This document shows, in pieces, positions 8,176 to 15,500 of a DNA stretch of 24,384 nucleotides; position 1 is the first letter of the stretch; each line of letters starts with the position of its first letter. Position numbers and translations under genes: made by a program. The stretch covers positions 1 to 24,384 of the forward strand of contig CAYZXL010000069.1 of NCBI GenBank assembly GCA_964482435.1, given 5' to 3'. The notes beneath the pieces are model-generated. The model did no database searches. It worked only from the letters and a program-made list of their open reading frames with translations, and was not told the origin of the DNA. This stretch comes from CAYZXL01 sp964482435 (GTDB taxonomy: Bacteria; Auribacterota; JABMQX01).

Positions 8176-8222
8176 GCGGACTGAAAATCCGCGTGTCAGC
8201 GGTTCGACTCCGCTTCCCGGCA
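8176..8222 (+). other. tRNA-Phe 3' fragment, probable att site
   Basis: The segment folds as the 3' part of tRNA-Phe. It has an anticodon stem GCGGA/TCCGC with loop CTGAAAA (anticodon GAA), a variable region GTGTC, a T-arm AGCGG-TTCGACT-CCGCT, the 3' acceptor strand TCCCGGC and discriminator A. The D-arm and 5' acceptor strand are absent upstream, where unrelated A-rich sequence lies. Tyrosine recombinases commonly target tRNA 3' ends and leave such a duplicate fragment at the distal element border (established knowledge). The orientation places the inserted DNA to the left, with the complete tRNA-Phe expected further left, outside the window. Confidence 0.8.
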
Positions 8223-8362
8223 TTTTTGTTTTGCCCTCTGCAACATGCCACTTAGCTAGTGTTTCTCGCCTGTTGTCGTGACTCCTTGATTTGCATCGGG
8301 CGCACTTTTAGTTCGTCATTACATCAGCTTTTCCGGCATGGACTCAGTCATGCGCGGGACCC

Positions 8363-8724
8363 AACCGCGGATGGACGCAGATCCGCGCAGATAGCTCTGA
8401 CTGTCTAACCCTTCAGCGTTGTTGATCGGCGTTCATCAGCGTTCTTCAGCGGTTTCAACAGAGGGCAAACCTCTCGCAAAGGCGCCACGACGCACGAACT
8501 GCGGCAAGGTCCCTCACCCCAGGTGAAGCGCTCCGTCCCGCATTCGGCGGGGTTGGCATTTCTACCGGGCCGTTGAGCCGCACGCACAATTCCGCCAGTA
8601 ACTGTGCCATTGCACGCCCGTGTAACCGCTCAGTCTTGGGGGAGAAAGCAGAAAGAGACCTGCCTTCTGGGATGTGTCACGAAGGGGTGAGTGCCGCCGC
8701 GTGCATCTGCGTTCATCCGCGGTT
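8363..8724. repeat. Inverted repeat pair around 8363-8382 and 8705-8724
   Basis: AACCGCGGATGGACGCAGAT at 8363-8382 is nearly the reverse complement of 8705-8724, with only one or two mismatches. The arms are 322 bp apart. The motif belongs to the family of low-complexity CGCAGAT/CGTTCAT repeats common in some environmental genomes. No gene lies between the arms, so this could be a relic of a small non-autonomous element. Confidence 0.65.
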
Positions 8725-8777
8725 CATTCGTTCCACCCCCAGCCGAGGTGGTGTGCCGCCCGAAACTGTGCCATTGC
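8592..8777. repeat. Direct repeat pair centred on AACTGTGCCATTGC
   Basis: The 14-mer AACTGTGCCATTGC occurs exactly at 8600-8613 and 8764-8777. Allowing mismatches, the similarity extends upstream to the CCGCC just before each copy, about 22 bp in total. The second copy ends about 20 bp before the predicted -35 element of the plus-strand pair. Function unknown. Confidence 0.65.
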
Positions 8778-8796
8778 GCACCCCTCGATTTTTTTA

Positions 8797-8825
8797 TTGA
8801 CACGTGCGGCGCTCTGTTGTTTAGT
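8797..8825 (+). promoter_or_regulatory. Predicted promoter of the plus-strand gene pair
   Basis: A perfect TTGACA at 8797-8802 is followed after 17 bp by TTTAGT at 8820-8825, a weak match to TATAAT. A T-tract precedes the -35 element. Transcription would start near 8832, leaving an ~80-nt leader before the GTG at 8913. Confidence 0.5.
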
Positions 8826-8912
8826 TTTCGGTATCCCGAAATGGGACGGTACCGAGTGTGGGTTCATCGCACGAGGGGAAGGTAAGCAATATCCGCCCGA
8901 AGGGGTCAAAAC

Positions 8913-9158
8913 GTGGTCACTGAGAAGGTGGCGAAAATCGGTCAGGAGCTTTACGACTCAAAACTGAAAGAGCTTCTGGAGCCGGAGTCAAATGGCCGCT
9001 TCGTGGCCATCGAGCCACAGAGCTCCGGCTATTTCATCGGCAACACGATTATCGAGGCCATCGAAAAGGCGGAGTTAAACTTCCCGAACGCCGATTTCCA
9101 CATTGTCAAGATAGGTTTTCCGGCGGCGGTCTCATTCAGTCACAAGGTGGTCGTGTGA
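8913..9158 (+). CDS. Small conserved protein paired with an aspartic-protease-like gene
   Basis: This is an 81-residue acidic soluble protein with no signal peptide or membrane segment. The start is GTG at 8913, preceded by a good ribosome binding site (AGGGG at 8901-8905). The visible pattern VAIEPQSSGYFIGNTIIEA, followed by a FHIVKIGFPAA segment, resembles a small family often found directly upstream of clan AA aspartic-protease-like genes. I recognise the pairing but know no established function. The stop overlaps the next start in a GTGA arrangement, so the two are translationally coupled. A toxin-antitoxin-like or regulatory relationship is possible but not shown by the sequence. Confidence 0.75.
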   Translation: MVTEKVAKIGQELYDSKLKELLEPESNGRFVAIEPQSSGYFIGNTIIEAIEKAELNFPNADFHIVKIGFPAAVSFSHKVVV

Positions 9159-9550
9159 GAGTTGACGGCTACTTCGACGAGCTCGGTTGTCCGAGGGTGC
9201 GCATCCACGCAGCCACCGGGCAGCTCTTCGACGCTGTTCTGAACACAGCCTTCACGGGCGAGTTATGGATGCCCAAGAACATCCTCATGTCGCTGGGATT
9301 CGTGTCGCGGGGTTATGTTAATGTCGAGCATGCCGACGGAACAGTCAAGCCCGCACAGCTTTTCGCCGGGCACATAAACTGGTTTGGGCAAAAGCGCCGC
9401 GTCTCGGCCGTTGCCAGCGATGACCAGTCAACATACCTCGGCATGGGGCTCCTGCGGCAAGTTTCTATCAGGATTTACCACGACAAGAACCTCGTTTACC
9501 TCGAGGCGCCCTTTGCATCCCCGCGGGACGCGGGGCGGAAAGCGGGGTAG
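9155..9550 (+). CDS. Clan AA (retropepsin-like) aspartic protease family protein with degenerate active site
   Basis: This 131-residue protein has the single-domain retropepsin-like layout: an N-terminal strand (GYFDELGCPRVRI), the active-site loop at residues 29-36, a middle segment GYVNVEHADG, and a C-terminal LGMGLLRQ segment equivalent to the conserved (I)GxxLL of the family. The active-site triad, normally Asp-Thr-Gly, reads Asn30-Thr31-Ala32 within VLNTAFTGELWMP. Each change is explained by one base (GAC to AAC, GGC to GCC). Loss of the catalytic Asp predicts an inactive enzyme. The start is GTG at 9155, overlapping the upstream stop, with AAGGTGG as ribosome binding site. The last ~10 codons and the stop run into a GC-rich palindromic repeat, so the original C-terminus may have been altered. 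Confidence 0.8.
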   Translation: MRVDGYFDELGCPRVRIHAATGQLFDAVLNTAFTGELWMPKNILMSLGFVSRGYVNVEHADGTVKPAQLFAGHINWFGQKRRVSAVASDDQSTYLGMGLLRQVSIRIYHDKNLVYLEAPFASPRDAGRKAG

Positions 9551-9567
9551 CCCCGCCTACGGCGGGG
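9551..9567. repeat. CCCGCC-TAC-GGCGGG hairpin repeat (copy 1)
   Basis: A 7-bp perfect stem with a 3-nt loop, CCCCGCC-TAC-GGCGGGG, begins right after the stop codon of the aspartic-protease-like gene. The same hairpin core recurs at 15413-15429 and 21515-21531. No T-tract follows, so it is more likely a dispersed REP-type repeat than an intrinsic terminator, although it could stabilise a 3' end. Confidence 0.75.
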
Positions 9568-9702
9568 TTGCCCGCGGAGCGAGCGTCCCTTGCCCAGAGA
9601 AAAAGGGGACAGCAGACAGTAAACAGGCAGCCCGCGATGCCCCCTGTGTCCTGCCTCCTGTTTCCTGTATACTCTTGGTGGCCCTTCGCCGTCTCCCGAG
9701 GC

Positions 9703-12700
9703 CTATCTCATTTCCACCCTGTAGAAGCGCCGCGGGACTGAAGGGTCGAAAGGCCCCTTCCGTGTGGAATCCCCTCTGTCGGTAAAGGAAAGAAAGCTTC
9801 CCGTTCCCTCCATCGCCTCGGAGCAAGGCTTCCACACTGTCAGGTCGGGCACCGGCTCGCCTTCTTGCGCCGCCGAGCCGAACCTTCTCCCGCGGGGCGG
9901 ACACAGCTCATCCGCGTAGAAAACCGTATACTTCCTGCCGCCGAGGCTCAACCAGGTTGTCACCGTTCCGCCGCTTTCATCACCCACTCCAACGAAGGTG
10001 ATAACCCGCAGGCACGACCCCGCCTCAAACGGGTTTGTGCCTGCCAGATACTCTTCACGATTCGACTTCCCGTCGCCGTCCACGTCCGCCGACGCGTCCG
10101 TTCCGTCTTTCGGGTTCAGCCCGTAGGCGACTTCCCAGTCGTCGGAAATGAGGTCTCTGTCGGCGTCCATGACGTACTCGTACGCGCCGATGTCGAAATA
10201 AGAGCGCGGCCCACCGCCCCTGTCAAGGGTGTCGGGGTCGTCCCAACGGAGATAGCCGCTCGCGTCAATGAGCGGCGCCATTTCGCTCGTCCCGGAGTCA
10301 ATGCACGGTGAGCCAGGGCTGAGACGAAAATCCCCGTTCTCCGAATCGCGGAACAGCGGGTCAAGGGAGATGTTCCCCTCGCCCGGGTCTCCATCCTCCG
10401 TATCGAGATAAGCGCCGGCGCACCCAACCAGGTCATCGCCATTGTTCCACAAGATGCAGTTGGCGATTTTCGGCGTGGCGTCGGACGCATAAATCCCGTA
10501 CTCGCACCCGACGATCGTGTTATTCGCAATCAACGGTTCCGTGGAGTAGCCGCAGAAAATGGCGTAATACAGGTTGGAGAAAACGTTCCCCGTGAAGGAA
10601 AGGGCCGAGGACTGACACTTGACCCCGCCCGTGGGGGAGCCGTTCCATGCTTTTCCAACCAGGCGGCAGTTCCGGATGCTCCCGGTACTCGTCGGGGAAA
10701 ACGCCAGGAACGTCCGCGGCTCCGCAGGCACGCCAAATTCTATGGTCGCTCCCTCCGCATGGAGAGTTCCCGAAACGTAGAAGTCGGTCCCCGGCTGGGC
10801 TAATTGCACCGTCGCTCCCGGCGCAATCCAGAGAGTGCTTTCTTGCGGAACAGAGAGGTCTCCGATGACAAACTGCGTGCAATCGTAGCCCGGCCAAATG
10901 GTGTCACCTTCTATGGAGGTGCGAATTAACCCGTCGTAGCCGTTGCCATCGAAGCTGTTTCCCGAGATCACCGGGTAAGTTGCCCCCTCGCAGGAAATCG
11001 GATACATGCACTCCATGAACGTATTATCGGTGATTTCCGGCGACGAGTATCGTTCCGCCGCAGCGTGGAGAAACACAGCGTAATGGCACACGACAAACGT
11101 GTTCCCCGAAATCCTCGGAGAACACGACAGGCAGTGAAAACCGTAGTAGGCGTTCCTGACGATGTTGTTGGTGAACCGCACGTGCGAGCTGTAGCACTCA
11201 ATCCCGCCGGACAACTGGTACGAGGGACCCCGAACCGAAATCACCGAATTCTCAATGATTCCCGCGGCTCCCTCTTCGAAGAAAATGTGGGCGAAATCGC
11301 CGCTCGGCAGGTTAAACTCAAACGTAACGCCGCGCGCGATAAGTCCGCCTCGCACGAAGATGTCCTTCTTGTTCGTGTTAAACTGGACGACAACTCCCGG
11401 CTCAATCGTCAGAGTCACAGGGTCCGGTTCTGTCCCGGTTCCCACGTACACAGTTCCGTTGACGACGTAGGGATGCCCTTCAACATATTTCCAAACCGTG
11501 TTCTCGGTGAGCGTTCCCCCCTGGGCAAATCCCAGCGTCAGGAAGCTGTAAAGCTTCCCGTCGTTGTCAGCTACGGCGGTGTTGCCCGCTTTATCAACCG
11601 CCTCGACCTTGAAATAGTAAACGGTCCTCGGCTGCAAACCGCTCAGGAGCACCTGGTGAGTCGCCGTTCGCGTGGTCTCGACAGCAGCCTGGTCCGTGTT
11701 CGTGGAGCTCGTTCCGTAAGGGACCGCACCCCGGCACTCCTCGTCGGTCTGCCACTTTATGATTGCAGAGGAATTCGCAACCTGCGTTGACTCCACGCGG
11801 GTGATTATCGGCGACCCAAGGTCAACGGTCGCCGTGGCGCGTTCCCCGCCGGTGTAAGAAACCGTGATCGTATCGTTGTGAGCCACGCCAATCTTACCGT
11901 CGTTGGGCTTTCTCCATTTCGCCGTTGGAATCTCACCGGCGAAGGTCGAGGAGTTCGCGCTCGTTTCCTTCAGTGTAACGACCTCGGGGATGCTCTCAAA
12001 AGTGCTCGTGACCTCAACCGAAACCGCCTCGGCAGACTCCGGATTAGTGTTAGCTGCCGCATCAATGACGGCTATCAGTAACGTATCGCCCAATTTGTAG
12101 AACAGCTTATCCAGGTTGACCGTCCCCATGGGGCGGATGATTGCTATGTCGTCTATGTACCAGCCGTCACCCGGGCCGACATCCGTGTTATCGTCCGACT
12201 CCATCCGAAAACGAATGCGGATTGCCTCTCCTGCGTATTCCGAAAGGTCGAACGTCACTCTTTCCCAGGGAACGTTCCCGCTCCACCCGGGCACCGGGCC
12301 GGAGGGGTTCCCCGTGCTCAGTGTTACGAACGGAGTCCCCTCCATCATTTGCTCCTGGGTCAGCGAAAACCATTCCTCCGTCCCTTCCCGCCGAACCTGG
12401 ACGAAACCGCCATCCCAGTCCGTTTCAGCAAGCATCCTGTGCCAGAACGAAAGCTCAGCCGTGACCATTCCCTTCAAGTCAATCGCTGGCGTGTCCAATA
12501 CGCTCGCCGAAGGGGCACCGTAATCGTCCACGTGCCAGGAGGAGCTCTCAGACCGGAAATCGTCCGTTGTGATGGCCCAGTCCGAAACACCCCCCGTAAT
12601 GACCTGGTGCGACCATTGGCCGGCCGCGGACGGGCTCCCTTCCTCCACGTCGTCGAGAAACACGGCGACCTGGTACATGGTCTTGAACGAGTAATACTGC

Positions 12701-15201
12701 CCGCCGTTGTCGTCAACCGTCTCGTTCCCCACGAGGTCTATCGCCGCCACCCGGAAACGATAGACCGTCTCCTTGTCAAGCCCGCTGAGCGCTAACCGGT
12801 GGGTGTCAGTAACCTCGTCGCTGACCACCGACGACGTGAACGGAGGAGACAGACCGTAGTCCAGTCTCGCTGTGGCAAGCTCGTTGCTCTGGCACTCAAT
12901 CACCGCCCACGTGTCGCGCACCTCCGCAATGCGCACGTTGTATATCCTGGGCGGCGAATCGTCTATCGTTGCCGTCACCGTTACGGTCTGCGGCAATCCG
13001 GCCCCATCGTCCGCGTCTTCATAAGTTGCGAAAATTGTGTCGCCGTCCTTGACCTGGAGCACGCCGTCCAGAGCCGGCGCCTCGGTCGAGAGGGGAACCT
13101 CCGCAACGAAGACCCCGGAATTCGAGGTCGTCTCCAGGGCAAAGACTGTCTCTCTATCGCGCGGGCTTACGAGCTTGACCATCGCGACCTCCGTCACCAA
13201 CGGGCTGGCGTTCAGGTCAATGTCCGCCACCTCCAGGACGACAGGTGTCCTCGGCGAATATTGCGGCTGGTCAAAGGTGAGCAAGCCCTTGCTCGTCGCC
13301 GTGAACAGAGGCGTCTCCGGATCGCCGAGAAGGTTTAGCTCAAAATAGCACCAGCGAGTGGACCCCGTCTGAAGGACATCGCCGATGTTTGCCTCCTTCG
13401 ATTCCTGGAGAGCTCGCCCGAGGTTCGTGATCCTTCTGTCAAAAACCGCTTTCAGAAACTCCCTGTCGAAAGCCTGCGACGTGCCAAGCGTGGTCTCCGG
13501 CGAGTACCAGCCGTACCGCGAATTCGATATCACCGCGAAAGCCCCCGCCGTGCCCATGACGAAGTGCTCGGCAATGCAATCATCCCGGTCGAAAGCCCCT
13601 GCGTCGCATCCCTGCGTGTAGAAGAAAAACGGGAACTCGTTCTGAAGCCTGTCCACATTCATCGTCGTCAGACCCAGGACTTTGTCCTCCGTCGAGTGGC
13701 CGAGGTGATTGACAATGTGGGGCGAGGCGTCCAGAGCAGAAATGACGCCCTCAACCGAGAAGGTCCCGTCCTTATCATAAAGCCTCGTCAACTCAAAGCT
13801 CCCCGGAAGCAAGCTCACGAGTTCTTCCTTGGAATCGCTTCCCCAGGTCCTACTATCGAGCATCTCGCCGACCCACAGCGCATCCGAGAGGTTCGGAGAC
13901 CCCTCCGCCTCATATTGAATCGTCTTGCGGACGAAACTCTCCGCTTCCCATGGGGTGCTCACCGGTGCCCGTCCGACGTACACCTCTGCAATAAGGTCAA
14001 TTTCTCCGCCGTTTTCGCCGTCGCCGGCCTCGCCGTAAACCCCATCCCCGTCGTAGTCCCAGCTCCCGTCGAGACATGCGAAATAGATGTCCGCCGGCAT
14101 CTCGGAGTCCTTGTACGGCCCAACCTCCCCGTAAGCTCCCCTCGCAGGGACGATGTCCGTGTCTCCGCCCAGGAGCACGTACTCGGTTCCAAGGGTTCGA
14201 TAACACTCCGCGATATAATTCCTTATCTTTTCCTGAAGGTCTCTTCCGGCATAAGCTGCGTTAATCTCCTCCAGCGTGGCGACCTTTCCGGTCAGCCCCC
14301 TCTGCAATTTCCAGTACACGAGAGGCTCAAACTTCATCGCATACGGAGCCTTCGTGATGACCAGATAATCGCAAGAGGCCACTCCTTGTGAAGATTCGGT
14401 TACGCTTTGTCCGTCGAGAAGCCCCGAGGACGAAAGGCGGGACGCGGAGCGGGCGACTGACAGACCGCCAGGGGCAGGATATGTCGTCAGGATTTCCGGA
14501 TTGTCCACCGCCTTCCTGACTCTCGCCTCGTCGCGCGGCTTCCCGCGAAACGTCCGGGAGCTCACCGCCTGGGTGGCGCCGCCGTTCGAAGCCGGTGAAA
14601 GCCTCGCCGAAGAAAGCGTCAAAGTGACCGTGAGGGACTCGCAGTAAGTTATGCGTCCTTCGCTCGCCACATAGCGCACAGGATAAAGACGCAAAATCGC
14701 TATCCGGTAGCCGCGCATGACTTGAACTGAGGCCAGTTCATAAAGAGAGGTAGGAAAGGGCTTATCTTCGTCGAAAGCTGTCGGTCCATTGGAAGCCGTC
14801 GCAGCTTCGCGCGCCATCGTCGGCTGAGGAGCGCGCCCGCGCTCAAGCTCGAATCGCCCCGGAATCTCCTTCTCTTCGGACGCCACCACATCAACCGATG
14901 CGATGATGCCAGACGGAGGAAGAAGAATTCTCGCTGTCTTAAAGGGGACGACCGGCTTTCCGTCCTGGGCAAGAAGAGACATCCCGGGCATTGTCACCCG
15001 GGTGCGCCCGTTCGATGTGCTGACCGAAGGCGGCGGAAAGCTGTAGCTAACAGCGGCCTGCTTGCCTGTTCCTTCCGCAATTCCATTCCCTGCCACCTCG
15101 GCAGAGAACGACAGCCCCCATTCCCCTCCAACTGTCCCAACTATACAAAGCACGCTCGCCCACAATTTCTTCCAGACGAAGGCACCGCAAGACAGACGCA
15201 T
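9703..15201 (-). CDS. Secreted gingipain-like C25 cysteine peptidase with FN3, MAM-like, beta-helix and Ca-binding modules
   Basis: This 1832-residue protein starts at ATG 15201 with GGAG 7 nt upstream. A signal peptide (about 1-34) and a C25 propeptide-like region precede the peptidase domain, which begins near 277. The catalytic dyad fits H502 in NHLGHS and C532 in TQGCDAGAF, 30 residues apart as in C25 peptidases. Then come an Ig-like domain (~640-745), FN3-like (~750-840), a MAM-like jelly roll (~843-1025), a second Ig-like (~1027-1125), a second FN3-like (~1129-1220), two right-handed beta-helix blocks (~1224-1665), an aspartate-rich calcium site region (~1677-1729; DADRD and DVDGDGKSN), and a terminal beta domain ending RRFYRVEMR. 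It probably acts outside the cell on proteins, with the beta-helix binding a surface or glycan. No sortase motif or recognisable type IX sorting domain is seen. Confidence 0.9.
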   Translation of the reverse strand: MRLSCGAFVWKKLWASVLCIVGTVGGEWGLSFSAEVAGNGIAEGTGKQAAVSYSFPPPSVSTSNGRTRVTMPGMSLLAQDGKPVVPFKTARILLPPSGIIASVDVVASEEKEIPGRFELERGRAPQPTMAREAATASNGPTAFDEDKPFPTSLYELASVQVMRGYRIAILRLYPVRYVASEGRITYCESLTVTLTLSSARLSPASNGGATQAVSSRTFRGKPRDEARVRKAVDNPEILTTYPAPGGLSVARSASRLSSSGLLDGQSVTESSQGVASCDYLVITKAPYAMKFEPLVYWKLQRGLTGKVATLEEINAAYAGRDLQEKIRNYIAECYRTLGTEYVLLGGDTDIVPARGAYGEVGPYKDSEMPADIYFACLDGSWDYDGDGVYGEAGDGENGGEIDLIAEVYVGRAPVSTPWEAESFVRKTIQYEAEGSPNLSDALWVGEMLDSRTWGSDSKEELVSLLPGSFELTRLYDKDGTFSVEGVISALDASPHIVNHLGHSTEDKVLGLTTMNVDRLQNEFPFFFYTQGCDAGAFDRDDCIAEHFVMGTAGAFAVISNSRYGWYSPETTLGTSQAFDREFLKAVFDRRITNLGRALQESKEANIGDVLQTGSTRWCYFELNLLGDPETPLFTATSKGLLTFDQPQYSPRTPVVLEVADIDLNASPLVTEVAMVKLVSPRDRETVFALETTSNSGVFVAEVPLSTEAPALDGVLQVKDGDTIFATYEDADDGAGLPQTVTVTATIDDSPPRIYNVRIAEVRDTWAVIECQSNELATARLDYGLSPPFTSSVVSDEVTDTHRLALSGLDKETVYRFRVAAIDLVGNETVDDNGGQYYSFKTMYQVAVFLDDVEEGSPSAAGQWSHQVITGGVSDWAITTDDFRSESSSWHVDDYGAPSASVLDTPAIDLKGMVTAELSFWHRMLAETDWDGGFVQVRREGTEEWFSLTQEQMMEGTPFVTLSTGNPSGPVPGWSGNVPWERVTFDLSEYAGEAIRIRFRMESDDNTDVGPGDGWYIDDIAIIRPMGTVNLDKLFYKLGDTLLIAVIDAAANTNPESAEAVSVEVTSTFESIPEVVTLKETSANSSTFAGEIPTAKWRKPNDGKIGVAHNDTITVSYTGGERATATVDLGSPIITRVESTQVANSSAIIKWQTDEECRGAVPYGTSSTNTDQAAVETTRTATHQVLLSGLQPRTVYYFKVEAVDKAGNTAVADNDGKLYSFLTLGFAQGGTLTENTVWKYVEGHPYVVNGTVYVGTGTEPDPVTLTIEPGVVVQFNTNKKDIFVRGGLIARGVTFEFNLPSGDFAHIFFEEGAAGIIENSVISVRGPSYQLSGGIECYSSHVRFTNNIVRNAYYGFHCLSCSPRISGNTFVVCHYAVFLHAAAERYSSPEITDNTFMECMYPISCEGATYPVISGNSFDGNGYDGLIRTSIEGDTIWPGYDCTQFVIGDLSVPQESTLWIAPGATVQLAQPGTDFYVSGTLHAEGATIEFGVPAEPRTFLAFSPTSTGSIRNCRLVGKAWNGSPTGGVKCQSSALSFTGNVFSNLYYAIFCGYSTEPLIANNTIVGCEYGIYASDATPKIANCILWNNGDDLVGCAGAYLDTEDGDPGEGNISLDPLFRDSENGDFRLSPGSPCIDSGTSEMAPLIDASGYLRWDDPDTLDRGGGPRSYFDIGAYEYVMDADRDLISDDWEVAYGLNPKDGTDASADVDGDGKSNREEYLAGTNPFEAGSCLRVITFVGVGDESGGTVTTWLSLGGRKYTVFYADELCPPRGRRFGSAAQEGEPVPDLTVWKPCSEAMEGTGSFLSFTDRGDSTRKGPFDPSVPRRFYRVEMR

Positions 15202-15385
15202 AATTAAGCTCCATTCTCATGTTCCGCGGGGCCCCCCTCAAACCGCCTCAACCCGCAGGTTTTTCTCAGAACTCCATCATCGCCTTCACCGTTCACGAGC
15301 CAATGCCCACGTGGGGACGCCAACCGGCCTCACCCTCGGCAAGAGCCATGTGGCCTCGGGTCGCCACGCGGAAATTCTGTGGTGG

Positions 15386-15404
15386 CATGGGCATCTTGCC
15401 CATG
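15386..15404. repeat. GGCATCTTGCC-type palindrome in intergenic DNA
   Basis: CATGGGCATCTTGCCCATG is a perfect 8-bp stem with a 3-nt loop. Its core GGGCATCTTGCCC is the half-site seen in the two elements inside the methylase gene (1480-1531 and 1695-2083), so the family is dispersed on both sides of the tRNA scar. The 15202-15500 gap otherwise holds no gene. Confidence 0.75.
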
Positions 15405-15412
15405 GTCTTCCA

Positions 15413-15429
15413 TCCCGCCTACGGCGGGA
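15413..15429. repeat. CCCGCC-TAC-GGCGGG hairpin repeat (copy 2)
   Basis: TCCCGCC-TAC-GGCGGGA, a 7-bp stem and 3-nt loop, lies 8 bp after the GGCATCTTGCC palindrome. It is followed by a partial direct copy, AAAGGCGGGATG. It shares its core with the hairpins at 9551 and 21515. Confidence 0.75.
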
Positions 15430-15500
15430 CAAAGGCGGGATGTCGCGCGTGCGCTGCCCAGCCTACCAGCCGCAGCCCGCAGCCCTGGCGCCTGAGCGCC

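Larger units (their letters stand above)
8224..8796. other. Repeat-rich non-coding region right of the island border
   Basis: No convincing gene was found. The stretch holds degenerate copies of short repeats of the GCGTTCATCAGCGTT type near 8420-8450, a 20-bp inverted repeat pair and a ~22-bp direct repeat pair, described separately. It ends in a promoter for the plus-strand pair. If the tRNA fragment marks an island border, this is the original chromosome downstream of tRNA-Phe. Confidence 0.6.

Noticed and set aside
8145..8222. A complete tRNA-Phe gene
   Set aside because: The anticodon arm, T-arm and 3' acceptor strand are clear, but the upstream ~30 bp contain neither a D-arm nor a GCCGGGA 5' acceptor strand.
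7885..8223. 112-codon minus-strand frame crossing the tRNA fragment
   Set aside because: Its first residues (PGSGVEPLTRG) are the antisense translation of the tRNA 3' end, a well-known annotation artefact. The rest has no conserved pattern, and the operon promoter lies inside it.
9539..9567. Intrinsic terminator after the aspartic-protease-like gene
   Set aside because: The hairpin is strong but no T-tract follows, and the same hairpin recurs as a dispersed repeat elsewhere.
13564..14391. 275-codon plus-strand frame
   Set aside because: It is antisense to the C25 peptidase catalytic domain; the Arg/Val-rich translation lacks any motif.
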